Under the pieces are notes generated by a model. It had not been told where the DNA came from. It was given only the letters and a program-made list of their open reading frames with translations, and did no database searches. A DNA stretch of 64,000 nucleotides from JAOUGY01 sp963792365 (GTDB lineage: Bacteria > Actinomycetota > Acidimicrobiia > Spongiisociales > ZC4RG35): positions 490,436 to 554,435 of the forward strand of contig CAWBVW010000004.1 in the NCBI GenBank assembly GCA_963792365.1. Direction: 5' to 3'. The position numbers were made by a program, and so were the translations under genes. Shown here in pieces: positions 49,701-58,508 of the stretch (the first letter of the stretch is position 1; the number at the start of each line of letters is the position of its first letter).

Positions 49701-52008
49701 GCCCGGACTCGAACTCCACGCCGGCCTGACGTGCCGGCTCGACGATCGCACGCTCGAGCTCGTCGGGCGCAAGCGGGGTGACGTCGACGGCCGTTTCCTT
49801 GAGGATCGGGGCGAACGCAGGGTGCTCGAGCGGACGGTCGTAGTAGTCGGCGCGCAGCGTGGCCACCAGCCGGAGTGGCGACGTCGGGTCCTCGACTGCG
49901 ACGCTCAGGGCATCGAGAAACGCGTCGGCCGAGTCGGCCGCGGCGCCGGCGAAGACCTCCTCGAGCTGATCGATCACCAGCAGCACCCTGTCCTCGTCGG
50001 AGCCGACGCAGCGACGGAGCCCGCGCAACAGGCCCCGCTCCCCATCACGAATCTGACTCAAGAGCGATTCAGGCGGGTTGACGGCGATCCGCAACAACGC
50101 CGCCTCCAACGACTCGAAGGGGTCGGTGCCGGGCACCATCGTCGTGACGAACCAGTCGTCGGATCCCGGTACCGCCCCGGCACGGAGCGACGGGGTGAGG
50201 CCCGCCCGGACGACCGACGATTTGCCCGAGCCAGACGGGCCGACGAGCACAAGGCAACGCGAAGCGATCGTGTTGCCTGACATCCTGCCGACCAGTTCAC
50301 TGACCAGGCGCTCGCGCCCGAAGAACCGATCGACGTCGCCGTCGTCGAACGAGCGAAGACCCATGTAGGGATTGGCCAGGTCGACCCGGGTGGTGGTGGC
50401 CCGGCCGACAACGACCGCCGACTCAGCGGCCTCCAACGCTCCGACGAACTCCGCGATCGATGCGAACCGTTCGGCAGGGTCCTTGGCGGTCGCTCGGGCG
50501 ACCGCAGCCGAGACCGACGACGGCAGATCCGGCCGGACCTGAGACAAGGGCGGGTAGGGAGCGTTCAACTGGCGGTCGATCAGTTCTTCGGCCGACGAGC
50601 TGTCCCGGAACGGAAGCGACCCGGTGAGACACTCGTAGACGACGACGCCAAGACTGAAGACGTCGGACTCGGGTCCGAGCTGCTCGCGCCGGATCTGTTC
50701 GGGCGAGGCGTAGGCGGGTGAGCCCGGCGAGAGCGCCGCCTCAGGCCCGCCGGACTCGGCGACCTCCAGGGCGATCCCGAAATCAGTGAGGAAGGCGTTG
50801 CCCTGCTCGTCGAACAGGATGTTCGCGGCCTTGACGTCGCGGTGCACGACTCCCCTGGCGTGCGCGACCGACAGCGCGTCCCCGATCTGTCTGGCCATCG
50901 CGAGGGTGTCGTCGAGGGTGAGCGGGCCTTCGTCCAGGCGCCGCTCCAGGGTGCCACCCCGCAGCCAGCGCATGACCAGGTAGGCGGAATCGGGGTCCCG
51001 CCAGTAGTCGATGAGAGGGACGATGTGCGGGTGCTCGATCTGGGCAACCAGGTGGGCTTCGGCCTCGAACCGGCGGATGAAGTCCGGCTGGGAGGCGAGC
51101 TCGCTGCGGATCTGTTTGACGGCCACCTCGCGGTTGACCGACGGCTGGATGCCTCGCCACACCACGGAGAAGGCACCGGTGCCGATCTGCTCGATGAGGC
51201 GATACCCCCGGAGCGGCCTGCCGTCGTCTTCCACGTCCAGCGACGGATCGCCGGTCAGGAGGGCGTCCTCCAACTCGAGGATCGCCGGGGACGGCTCCAG
51301 CCCGCTGACGTCGGCCATGAGCTTGCGATGGTCATCGATCACCCTCAGCGCCTCGGCCGTTCGACCACTGCGATGGAGCGCCAGGGCATATTGACGAGCG
51401 GCCCGCTCTCTCAGGCCGTGTTCCGACGTGAACGCAGCCAGTTCGCCGGTGATCTGGGTGTGCTTTCCGAGCGCAAGGGCTGCCTCCCACCGCTCCTCGA
51501 GCGCTTCGAGCCGATCAAGGTTCAGCCGCTCGACTTCGGCACGCGCCCAGTCGAGATCCTCGAGTTCCCGGAAGGGGTCGCCTCGCCACAGGCCGAGCGC
51601 CTCGTCGAGGAGCCGCTGGGCCGTCTGAGGATCGTCGTGCTCACGGGCGGCCCTCGCCCTCGATCGAAGCAGCGAGAATCTCGTGTGCTCGACGGCGTCC
51701 TCTGGCACGGCGAGCCGGTAGCCCGACGGCTCGGTCTCGATCCAGGAGCGAATCTCCTCGGGAAAGGCAGAGCGCAGCCGGGACACGTAGGTCCGGAGTG
51801 GTGGGGCCGTCGACTTGGGGCGGTCGGCGTCGGTCCAGAGGTATTCAGCCAGCCAGTCGATGTCGACCACCGTGTTGACCCGGATCGCGAGCAGCGCAAG
51901 AAGCCGGCGCTGTCTGGAGCCGCCGACGCTGATCGGACCCTCGGCGCCCTCAAGGCCCATTCCTCCGAAGACCTTGACGGTGAACTCGATGCCGTCGGTT
52001 GTCTCCAT
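46768..52008 (-). CDS. SARP-BTAD / Ser-Thr kinase / nSTAND ATPase / TM / WD40-like fusion
   Basis: 1,746 residues from the ATG at 52008; ATGs at 52023 and 52032 are alternatives. Domains in order: winged-helix SARP domain (about 1-100), BTAD (to about 250), protein kinase (about 265-530) with K298 in VAVKQI, HRDVKAAN (catalytic D391) and DFG (409-411), and APE-like ASPEQ. Then an nSTAND-type NTPase with Walker A GPSGSGKSS (590-598) and Walker B-like VLLVIDQLEEVF. One membrane helix (LVAGVAAALVVALIAGGIALV) is followed by a coiled coil (RAEVAAEEARTQ to VAESEL). The last 600 or so residues are WD40/PQQ-like propeller repeats (FDDSSGELLAMFSDGSLV, VRLWDVERGEWA). All kinase motifs look intact. It could sense outside the cell and signal to DNA within one chain. 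Confidence 0.92.
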   Translation of the reverse strand: METTDGIEFTVKVFGGMGLEGAEGPISVGGSRQRRLLALLAIRVNTVVDIDWLAEYLWTDADRPKSTAPPLRTYVSRLRSAFPEEIRSWIETEPSGYRLAVPEDAVEHTRFSLLRSRARAAREHDDPQTAQRLLDEALGLWRGDPFRELEDLDWARAEVERLNLDRLEALEERWEAALALGKHTQITGELAAFTSEHGLRERAARQYALALHRSGRTAEALRVIDDHRKLMADVSGLEPSPAILELEDALLTGDPSLDVEDDGRPLRGYRLIEQIGTGAFSVVWRGIQPSVNREVAVKQIRSELASQPDFIRRFEAEAHLVAQIEHPHIVPLIDYWRDPDSAYLVMRWLRGGTLERRLDEGPLTLDDTLAMARQIGDALSVAHARGVVHRDVKAANILFDEQGNAFLTDFGIALEVAESGGPEAALSPGSPAYASPEQIRREQLGPESDVFSLGVVVYECLTGSLPFRDSSSAEELIDRQLNAPYPPLSQVRPDLPSSVSAAVARATAKDPAERFASIAEFVGALEAAESAVVVGRATTTRVDLANPYMGLRSFDDGDVDRFFGRERLVSELVGRMSGNTIASRCLVLVGPSGSGKSSVVRAGLTPSLRAGAVPGSDDWFVTTMVPGTDPFESLEAALLRIAVNPPESLLSQIRDGERGLLRGLRRCVGSDEDRVLLVIDQLEEVFAGAAADSADAFLDALSVAVEDPTSPLRLVATLRADYYDRPLEHPAFAPILKETAVDVTPLAPDELERAIVEPARQAGVEFESGLVPRIAAETVRQPSPLPMLQYMLGELFDRRTGNRMTTADYEALGGLSGALAARAEAVFASGTAGQRAAARRSFGRMTDPSATDLRRRVKVSDLGDDPDVRWVLEEFGGARLLSFDRDPASREPTVEVAHEALLREWPRLVGWLAEDRELLLSADATAMAADAWMEAGRQPGDLYRGARLERANELASTAPERLRSIDLEFIDASNAAAEEARRLEESRVTRLRRLVAGVAAALVVALIAGGIALVQQNRATAEAERAEVAAEEARTQASIAEEQAEIADRQTEVAVEAVAESELQTLIARSAALTRDQPDVALLLALEAARRQPGPAADQAVLNALGSTTQNLVASYPTLVDFNDDCGDPIFVSGATEFGVAGGQMVSRDLTTGVITEHGPPPVDCAVWFGNPDSGRWFASSDPPDQLWFGPIGGDWDVALDVETQQYAIFGGVTALNRVILLNEQGVITLVDANTGEQVGPAIEGHDDWWFPAISDGGRYIALPLVYFESGSSTVTGALQPQTEGGRVLVIDGETGEEVFRIDRDAGATAVTFDDSSGELLAMFSDGSLVTIDLDTQQVVADIETGVASSVFEMGVRPDGRVIILTQGSAELVDRRFGLLGVSVRAPDGIVQAEILPDGRVAAWTDKPSVDIYDFESDNALIERLWDLDDPLGEYAFNDGRAGAVDNATGDVRVVDLASGEQSTVTLRTPSGERFEPIKAYPESDGAAAINQEGLYARFVDGEMVESVQLDGLPRGGTRFGDVWSLIVERPDGTFGVDVLDLTPGAARVIQGVPSDGVPSIVHPTLDGGVYVAVPGGPLQAYDASGALIGEYQVSEQLSNIVAVDPTERWLAAGGFGGGLFVIDTATGDVEGPPIGDAVVNLGFGRDGELLAVTYEDGRVRLWDVERGEWAGLIWDGEGGAALGSPSWYDPETETMWLFVSGKLIQVPMNPDRWIEKACDLVGDGLTQDEWDRYVPGHEPLTSACN

Positions 52009-52203
52009 GCCGGGTGCACCCATCTGTCGCATGCTGCATGGTCGAAGGCCAACGTTACAACTGCATAACAACCGCGGCCATGGAGGTTCGCAACACGCGG
52101 CGGTAGCCCAGGCCGACCGGCGCCTGTTCCGCTCGGCGTGAAACATCTCACGTACATCAGCAAGGTGGACGAATCACCCGAGCGGAAGTCGGCCTGCAAA
52201 ACA

Positions 52204-52330
52204 CAGAGTCGGTGCGGCCGCCAGGCTTGACTGCGGCGCCCGAGACCGACCGCTTATGGCTGCTTCCTTCCGGACCTGACCAAATTCGCGGGGCCCCGCC
52301 GCGCAGGACCCGGAGGCCGCACCCACTCTG
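52204..52330 (-). ncRNA. ffs: Signal recognition particle RNA (small bacterial type)
   Basis: On the minus strand the apical tetraloop domain GGTCAGGTCCGGAAGGAAGC, followed by AGCCATAAG, is the invariant SRP RNA signature. The ends pair: GGTGCGGCC with GGCCGCACC, and further out CAGAGT with ACTCTG, giving a hairpin of about 127 nt. It binds Ffh to target membrane proteins. It lies downstream of tadA in the same direction. Mature ends are estimated from base pairing. Confidence 0.93.
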
Positions 52331-52382
52331 CATTGGGGACCCTCCATTCTAGGAGGCGGCGGCACGGTGCAAACCAGTCGGT

Positions 52383-52850
52383 TCAGCGGCGCTCGTCGAA
52401 GAACGAACGCAGCAGCTCGCCACATTCGTCGGCGAGCACGCCCGCCACGATGTCGCATCTGTGGTTGAGCCTCGGGTCCTGAGGAATGTTGTAGAGGCTC
52501 CAGGCGGCGCCGGCCTTCGGATCCGGCGTGCCGTACACGATCCGGCCGAGCCGGGCGTGAACTGCGGCCCCTGCGCACATGGGACATGGTTCCAGAGTCA
52601 CCACCAGGGTGTATTCGGTTAGGCGCCACGTTCCCGCATTCCGTGCTGCCTCGGAGATGGCGAGCATCTCGGCGTGGGCGGTGGGATCGGTCAGCTCTTC
52701 TCGTCGGTTGTGGGCTGCTGCTGCCACGACGCCGTCAGGGTCGAGGACGACAGCACCCACCGGAACCTCGCCGGCGGCAGCGGCGAGGCGGCCTTCGGTT
52801 AGGGCCAATCGCATCGGCCCTTCCCATGTCGTGAGCGTCTCGGCGGCCAT
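52383..52850 (-). CDS. tadA: tRNA-specific adenosine deaminase
   Basis: 155 residues from the ATG at 52850. Zinc-binding and catalytic motifs: HAEMLAIS and LEPCPMCAGAAVHARL, followed by RIVYGTPDPKAGAAWSLY, are typical of TadA, which makes inosine 34 in tRNA-Arg(ACG). It lies between ffs and a tRNA-Ser gene, a common actinobacterial neighbourhood. Confidence 0.95.
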   Translation of the reverse strand: MAAETLTTWEGPMRLALTEGRLAAAAGEVPVGAVVLDPDGVVAAAAHNRREELTDPTAHAEMLAISEAARNAGTWRLTEYTLVVTLEPCPMCAGAAVHARLGRIVYGTPDPKAGAAWSLYNIPQDPRLNHRCDIVAGVLADECGELLRSFFDERR

Positions 52851-52915
52851 CTGGTCACTTCCGTTGGTTGTCGGTACGCTGTGTGTGCCTCGGATTCGGT
52901 CCGAGGCATCCTCGT

Positions 52916-53004
52916 GGAGGGATCGCATAGTCCGGCCTAGTGCGCGGCACTGGAAATGCCGTTGGGGTTCACGCCCCTCGGGGGTTCAAATCCCCCTCCC
53001 TCCG
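52916..53004 (+). tRNA. tRNA-Ser (anticodon GGA)
   Basis: 89 nt with a 7-bp acceptor (GGAGGGA / TCCCTCC), anticodon loop CTGGAAA, a long variable arm typical of serine tRNAs, and the T-loop GTTCAAATC. The CCA end is not encoded in full. Confidence 0.95.
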
Positions 53005-53115
53005 CCGGTCGTTCCGTTTGTGCGGCAGCGACCCTAACGACTACAACGTACCGTCGCACCGCCTCGGTACGCTGTGGCCGTGTGATCGCGTCGGCTTTGA
53101 GAGGTCGACAGACCC

Positions 53116-53204
53116 GGAGGGGTCGCATAGTCCGGTCTAGTGCGCGGCACTCGAAATGCCGTAGGGGCGTTCGCTCCTCGAGGGTTCGAATCCCTCCCCC
53201 TCCG
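53116..53204 (+). tRNA. tRNA-Ser (anticodon CGA)
   Basis: 89 nt, acceptor GGAGGGG / CCCCTCC, anticodon loop CTCGAAA, long variable arm and T-loop GTTCGAATC. The body is nearly identical to the GGA gene 111 bp upstream, which suggests duplication. Confidence 0.95.
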
Positions 53205-53236
53205 CCACTCGAGATTCGACGGCGGTTGTCTGCTGG

Positions 53237-53857
53237 TCAGGCCTTGACGTTGACGCTGATCTCCACCTCGGTGTTGGCCGTCAGCATGTCGTAGACGGCC
53301 GAAGTCGAACGGGACCCCTCGGCCAAGGCAGCTAGCGCTGCATCTTCGGCGTCCCCTTCGATCTCGAATGTCACGCTGATCCGCTCGAATCCCGGCCGCA
53401 CGGACGAAGACACAACGGGCTGGCCAGGACGCCGTTCTTCACGGATCGCGAGGGCGCCACGCACATCGATCTCGCCGACCACGACGGAGGTCACCGACGT
53501 GAGCTCGATCTTGCGGGCCGCAGCAGTGGTCGCGATACCGGCCGTCAGGCAAGCTGCGAGGGCATGCAACACGGTCTCCTGTGGGGTCGGGCCGTGACCG
53601 TTTCCGAGTGTCGGGTGGTCGGCCTTGTAGTTGAACTCTTCTACGTGAACGTGATCGGTTCCGACTCCGTACCACTCGTGGATCGACGACTGCGACGCTG
53701 TGCCTTCGATCCATGTGTTCCTGGCCGTGAACCTGAAACGTGCGAGCTCTGGTGCGGTCGTCAGCTTGTCGCGGGTCGCAAAGAGCTTGGTGACCGGAAC
53801 GCCGTTGCGGATCACGGGTGCGTCTTGCGCTCCAGAATTCTGGACGGTGGTCGTCAT
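53237..53857 (-). CDS. OsmC/Ohr-family protein
   Basis: 206 residues from the ATG at 53857, with AAAGG eight bases upstream. PTPQETVLHALAACLTAGIATTAAARKIEL is the region with the conserved helix and single cysteine of OsmC-like proteins, and EEFNYKADHPTLGNGHGPTPQE precedes it. OsmC/Ohr proteins reduce organic hydroperoxides with paired cysteines; here only the AAC cysteine is clear, so the peroxidase role is uncertain. It sits among the tRNA-Ser genes on the opposite strand. Confidence 0.88.
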   Translation of the reverse strand: MTTTVQNSGAQDAPVIRNGVPVTKLFATRDKLTTAPELARFRFTARNTWIEGTASQSSIHEWYGVGTDHVHVEEFNYKADHPTLGNGHGPTPQETVLHALAACLTAGIATTAAARKIELTSVTSVVVGEIDVRGALAIREERRPGQPVVSSSVRPGFERISVTFEIEGDAEDAALAALAEGSRSTSAVYDMLTANTEVEISVNVKA

Positions 53858-54011
53858 CGGACTTGCCTTTCGGTTGCTTGTCGCCAACGTATGGGATCGA
53901 GCAAGGCGCAACATGGGTACCAGCTGCCCAGATTGGTCCGGCGGCGGGGTGTGTCTTGACCGGGACACCAGACGTCGGGCAGACTGACCCGTCCGAGCCA
54001 GATTGGCTCAC

Positions 54012-54098
54012 GGAGGGATGACTGAGCGGTCGAAAGTGACGGTCTTGAAAACCGTTGGGCCCGTACGGGTTCCGTGGGTTCAAATCCCACTCCCTCCG
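54012..54098 (+). tRNA. tRNA-Ser (anticodon TGA)
   Basis: 87 nt, acceptor GGAGGGA / TCCCTCC, anticodon loop CTTGAAA, long variable arm and T-loop GTTCAAATC. It is followed directly by the integrase-bearing island. Confidence 0.95.
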
Positions 54099-54100
54099 CC
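54074..54100 (+). other. Probable attachment site (3' end of tRNA-Ser)
   Basis: The T-arm and acceptor of tRNA-Ser(TGA) form the likely attL, because a tyrosine recombinase gene begins its 3' end 49 bp downstream and points toward it. Integration at tRNA 3' ends is the standard mode for such recombinases. A matching attR was not found in the window; only a 9-base partial match (CCCTCCGCC) occurs at 59427. Confidence 0.5.
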
Positions 54101-54146
54101 AGAAACCCCGAGAACAAGGGGTTTCCGAGGGGTCAGCCGTGGATCC

Positions 54147-55331
54147 TCACTGCGATCGCCGAGACCCTCGGGGCGCACGGGGGCGCGATAGGGGCGCGGG
54201 AGAATCGTTGGGGGCGCGTTCGGGACGCTTCTGTCCGGGTGTCGTGGCTGCGGCGTAGCGGCGGTCGAGGGCGTCTGCGAGGGTGTCGAGGTCGTCTTCG
54301 TAGAGGTGTCCGTAGAGGTCGAGTGTCATGGCGGCTGAGGCGTGTCCGAGTTGGCGCTGGACGGCTTTGATGTTGGCTCCGGAGGAGATCATGAGCGAGG
54401 CGGCGGTGCCTCGCAGGTCGTGGATCCGGAGCTGTTCGAGCCCTGCCGCTTCGACCGCCGGTTTCCAGATCTGCTGACGGAACGGTGACGAGCGCAACGG
54501 CCCGCCGTTGGGGGCGGTGAACACGAGTCCGTCGTCTGGGATGTCGCCGAGTCGGGGGGCGAGGTGGTCGGCGAGGAAGGCGGGCATGGTGACGAGTCGT
54601 CGTTCGTGGGTTTTGGGGGTTCCCCACGACAGGCCGGATCCGAGTTCGGTGGCTGCTTCGGCGATCTCGATCCGGCGGCGCAGCAGGTGGACACGGGACC
54701 GTCTGAGAGCCACCAGTTCGCCCCATCGCATCCCCACCCATGCCAGCGTCTCGACGATCAGCCCGGCGCCGTCCTGGGCGTCTTCGGCGGCGGCGGCGAG
54801 GAGAGCGACTTGTTCGGCGGTGAGGAACCGCTGTTCACGTCTCCGGACGGTGGGGACTTTGACTCCGGTTGTGGGGGAGCGGGCGATGATCCCGTCGACG
54901 ACGGCCAGCTCGAGGGGTGCTGCCAGGACCTGTTTGGCTTGTTTGATCCGCGACGCCGATAGCCCCTCGGCGGACATGTCGGCGATCCAGTTCCGCACCA
55001 TCGCCGGGGTGATCCGGTTGAGGGGAAGGTCTCCGAAGACGGGTAGGACGCGGGAGCGGAGGAGGGATTCGTAGCCGGCCCGGGTCTTGGGTTTGATGTC
55101 GAGCCCGGAGAGCCAGTCGGCGGCGGCTTCGGAGAGGGGGATGTCTCCGGCTTCGGGTGCGATCCAGTCGCCCCGGTCGATCGATCCGAGCCGGGCGATC
55201 AGCCACCGGTCGGCGTCGACTTTGCGGTCGAAGCTCCGGGAGCGGATCCGTCCGTCGGGTCCCCGGTATCTGGCCCGCCACCGCCGCCCGGTTCGTCCTT
55301 GCCGGTCTTCGATCCATCCGGAGCGTCTCAT
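54147..55331 (-). CDS. Tyrosine recombinase / integrase
   Basis: 394 residues. It has an N-terminal Arm/SAM-like domain (about 50-165) and a catalytic domain with Arg in WVGMRWGELVAL, HDLRGTA (His/Arg) and LGHASAAMTLDLYGHL, which contains the His and the nucleophile Tyr. The gene looks intact. It lies next to tRNA-Ser(TGA), as expected for an integrative element. The partner excisionase is not obvious; the 30-residue gene at 55558 is a weak candidate. Confidence 0.95.
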   Translation of the reverse strand: MRRSGWIEDRQGRTGRRWRARYRGPDGRIRSRSFDRKVDADRWLIARLGSIDRGDWIAPEAGDIPLSEAAADWLSGLDIKPKTRAGYESLLRSRVLPVFGDLPLNRITPAMVRNWIADMSAEGLSASRIKQAKQVLAAPLELAVVDGIIARSPTTGVKVPTVRRREQRFLTAEQVALLAAAAEDAQDGAGLIVETLAWVGMRWGELVALRRSRVHLLRRRIEIAEAATELGSGLSWGTPKTHERRLVTMPAFLADHLAPRLGDIPDDGLVFTAPNGGPLRSSPFRQQIWKPAVEAAGLEQLRIHDLRGTAASLMISSGANIKAVQRQLGHASAAMTLDLYGHLYEDDLDTLADALDRRYAAATTPGQKRPERAPNDSPAPLSRPRAPRGSRRSQ

Positions 55332-55473
55332 GCCGTCCTCCCTCCCTCACTGCGTTTCGCTGGTGTCTCAATCCAATCACAGAGACAAGAGACGCGGGCA
55401 GACGATCTCCTCGATCAACCCCGTCCGGTCAGCGCCTTGCACACCTCTCATCATTGCGCATCATCTCGCATCA

Positions 55474-55499
55474 GTTATCAATAGTTATACGCTGATAAC
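55474..55499. promoter_or_regulatory. AT-rich control region with inverted repeat
   Basis: GTTATCA (55474-55480) and TGATAAC (55493-55499) form a dyad inside the most AT-rich stretch of the window (about 55440-55520). It lies between the integrase and relaxase genes, which are divergent, and probably holds their promoters and an operator. Confidence 0.5.
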
Positions 55500-55557
55500 G
55501 ATGCATTAGAGGTATCATAGTCGTGAGAGTCGAGCAGCCCAACAGGGGATTCGGATC

Positions 55558-55650
55558 ATGACCACACCCTCCAACCAGCAGCCACGTCGTCGAGCCAGGA
55601 GAGACAGACGAGTGCACACCTGCGGTGACAGGGTGGGGGTGGCATCGTGA
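55558..55650 (+). CDS. 30-aa basic leader peptide or remnant upstream of the relaxase
   Basis: ATG at 55558 after AGGGG; the peptide starts MTTPSNQQPRRRARRDRR and its stop overlaps the relaxase GTG (GTGA at 55647-55650). It may be a translational coupler or the remnant of an excisionase/HTH gene that normally lies here in such elements. No domain is visible. Confidence 0.35.
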   Translation: MTTPSNQQPRRRARRDRRVHTCGDRVGVAS

Positions 55651-58372
55651 CGGTGCGGGTGACCACGCTGAAAGGCGTCGGAGGCGGGCCGCTATTACAC
55701 CGAGCAGCTCCCCTCCTACTACCTCGACGGTGACGAGCCGCCGGGCCGCTGGTACGGACGAGGCGCCGCCCTCCTCGGTCTTGGACGGGCAGGTGGATGA
55801 CGAGGCGTTTCTGGCGGTGATGGCCGGAGAGCATCCGACCACGGGTGGACGGTTGGGACGCCGTTACGGCGATGAGTCGGTGCGAGGCTTCGACGCCACC
55901 TTCTCGGCACCGAAGTCGGTGTCGGTGCTGTTCGCCATCGGCGACGACCAGACCCGTCAGACAAGTGACCGAGGCGCATGACCGGCGGTGGACGCGGTGC
56001 TCGCCTGGGTGGAGTCGCAGGCGCACACTCGGATGCGGCAGCGGGGTCATGTGGTGTGTGTCGACACCGAAGGGATCATCGTGGGGGTGTTCCGTCAGCA
56101 CACCAGCCGCAAACTCGATCCCCAACTGCACACCCATGCGGTGATCGCCAACCGGGTCCGCTCCCCCGACGGACGATGGCTGGCATTGGACGCACGCACG
56201 TTGAAGATGGACCAGCGGAGCCTGTCGGGGTTGTATCACGCCGGGCTGCGAGCCGAGCTCACCCGCCGACTCGGAGTCGCCTGGGAGCCACCGGTGAACG
56301 GCATCGCCGAGATCGCCGGTGTCCACCTCGACGTGCTGGCCGAGTTCTCGCAACGCAGCCGCGACATCGACCAGCGGATCGACGCCAAGCTGGACCGATT
56401 CGTCGATGACCTCGGCCGTGAACCGACGCAACGGAGCGGTGGCGGCTGGAGCGGGAGGCGGTCGTGGACAGTCGCCCTCCCAAATCCCACGGGCACACCG
56501 CCGGCGAGACTCCACGACGAACTGGCGGCAACGAACCCAAGGACCTCGGTATCGATCCTGAGACGCTGGTCGCCGACGCCACCGGTCGCATCGTTCGACC
56601 GACCGGGATCGACCAGGACACGCTGGCAGGCGATGATCGAGCGGCGCTCGAAGCATTGGGGGAGCGGCAGTCGACGTGGCGTCCCGCCGAACTGGTCCGC
56701 GAGTTGGCCGCCCAGGTCCCCACCCAGGTCACCGTCCGAGCCGACGAACTCGCCGGGTTCCTGCAACGTCTCGCCGACCACGTCACCGCCACCCGGTGTG
56801 TCGACCTGTCACCACCCGAACCTCGGACGGTGCGCCGCTACGTCGGGACGGACGACCGATCACCGAATCGGCCGTCGACCGGGTCCTCACCACCCAGGCC
56901 ATCCTCGACCAGGAAGAACAGATCCTCGAATGGGCCGACCGCAAACCCCGCATCCCCGCCGCCGCCAACCAGCTCGTTGCCGGGACGTCGACGTCGCCGG
57001 GTTGAGTCCGGGACAGGTCGACGCCTGCCGGGCCGTAGCCGGGCTCGCCCCCCTCGAGCTGATCGTGGGGCCGGCCGGGTCGGGCAAGACCACCGCCCTC
57101 ACCCCTGCGATCGGATACCTCCACGACCGCGGGCACACCGTGTTCGGGGTGGCACCCACCGCTGCCGCCGCCCACGTCCTCGCCACCGAAACCGGAGTCG
57201 TCGCCGACACCCTCGACAAACTCCTCCACGAACATTCCCGTCCCGACCGGTCACCCGAACCGCCGTACGACTTGGGGTGGGGAGCGACGGTGATCGTGGA
57301 CGAAGCCGGCACCGTCTCCACCCCCAAACTCGCTGACCTCGCCACCCTCGCCGACCGGCACGGATGGCGGGTCATCATGGTGGGCGATCCCCGCCAGTTC
57401 TCCGCCGTCGGACGGGGCGGCATGTTCACCCACCTCACCAACACCCACGGTGCCATCGAGCTCGACACGATCCACCGGTTCACCCACCCCTGGGAAACCC
57501 GAAGCCACCCAACGACTCCGCACAGGCGACCTCGCCGTCATCGCCGAATACGACCGGCACGGCCGCATCCACAGCGGCACCACAGTCGAGATGGAGACCG
57601 CCATCGTCGAATCGTGGGCCGAGGCCGGGTGCGCGGTGAGACGGTGGCGCTGATGGCCCCCACCAACCACACCGTCGACCGGCTCAACTACCAAGCGCAG
57701 CGCCACCGCATCGCAGTCGGTGAACTCGACCCCCACGGACCCGCCCTCCACCACCACGACGACGGTCAGCGGCTCCTCGTGGGTGACGAAGTCGTGACCC
57801 GTCGCAACGAGCGGACCCTGCGGACCGACCGGGGGGCGATGGTGAAGAACCGGGACCAGTGGACCATCCAACACATCCATCCCGACGGTGCCGTTACCGT
57901 CACCGGTCCAGCCGGCACCGTCCGTCTCCCCGCCGACTACACCCGAGACCACCTCGAGCTCGGTTACGCCCACACCAGCCACGCCACCCAAGGTCGCACC
58001 GTCGACCACGGACTTCTCCTCGTCGACGGCCCCATCGACGGTCGCGGCCTCTACACGTCCATGACCCGCGGACGACACACCAACCATGCCTTCGTAGTGG
58101 CAGCAAGACCACGACGCCGCCGTCGACATCCTCACCGAACCCTCACCCGAGACTGGATCGACCAACCCGCAGTCACCCGACAAGCGAACAGCGTCGACAC
58201 GACACCTGGCTCCGCTCTCCGTCCCACCGAGCTCGCGAACGGCGTCGTCATCGACAGTCCTGTTTCGAACGACGACCCGGAGTGGCAGAGAATCAGCCGG
58301 AGCATCGAGGCCGCCCGACAGCGTCGCGGCATCGAGCAAACCCCAAGACAGGTCCGGGTCATTGGACGCTGA
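55647..58372 (+). pseudogene. MobF/TrwC-type relaxase-helicase, heavily frameshifted
   Basis: Pieces in different frames join into a MobF relaxase: a start VTVRVTTLK, then EAGRYYTEQLPSYYLDGDEP, GFDATFSAPKSVSVLFAIGD and RQHTSRKLDPQLHTHAVIAN (metal-binding histidines of the relaxase). A RecD-like helicase follows, with Walker A LIVGPAGSGKTTALTPA, Walker B TVIVDEAGT and DPRQFSAVGRGG. The C-terminus has the UvrD-like LGYAHTSHATQGRTVDHGLL. At least nine single-base shifts are needed, near 55671, 55781, 55957, 55983, 56433, 56846, 56982, 57499, 57632 and 58097. Most are in short homopolymers. It would have nicked oriT and transferred the element; as read it cannot be functional. Confidence 0.85.
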
Positions 58373-58508
58373 CCTGTGGCTTCCACCGTTACTCCATCCA
58401 GATAATGGGCTACCAACGCCGACTGCCCGTTCTCCCGTGGGTGTTTCGTGCGATTTCGGGGTGGCTGCCGAGCGTTATGAGCTAGCTCGATCCCTCCCAG
58501 AGCGATCC

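Noticed and set aside
47908..50280. 790-codon open frame on the plus strand, antisense to the kinase/STAND gene
   Set aside because: It is a by-product of GC-rich codon bias opposite a real gene; the composition is Arg/Gly/Asp-rich without any motif, and the minus-strand protein has full domains.
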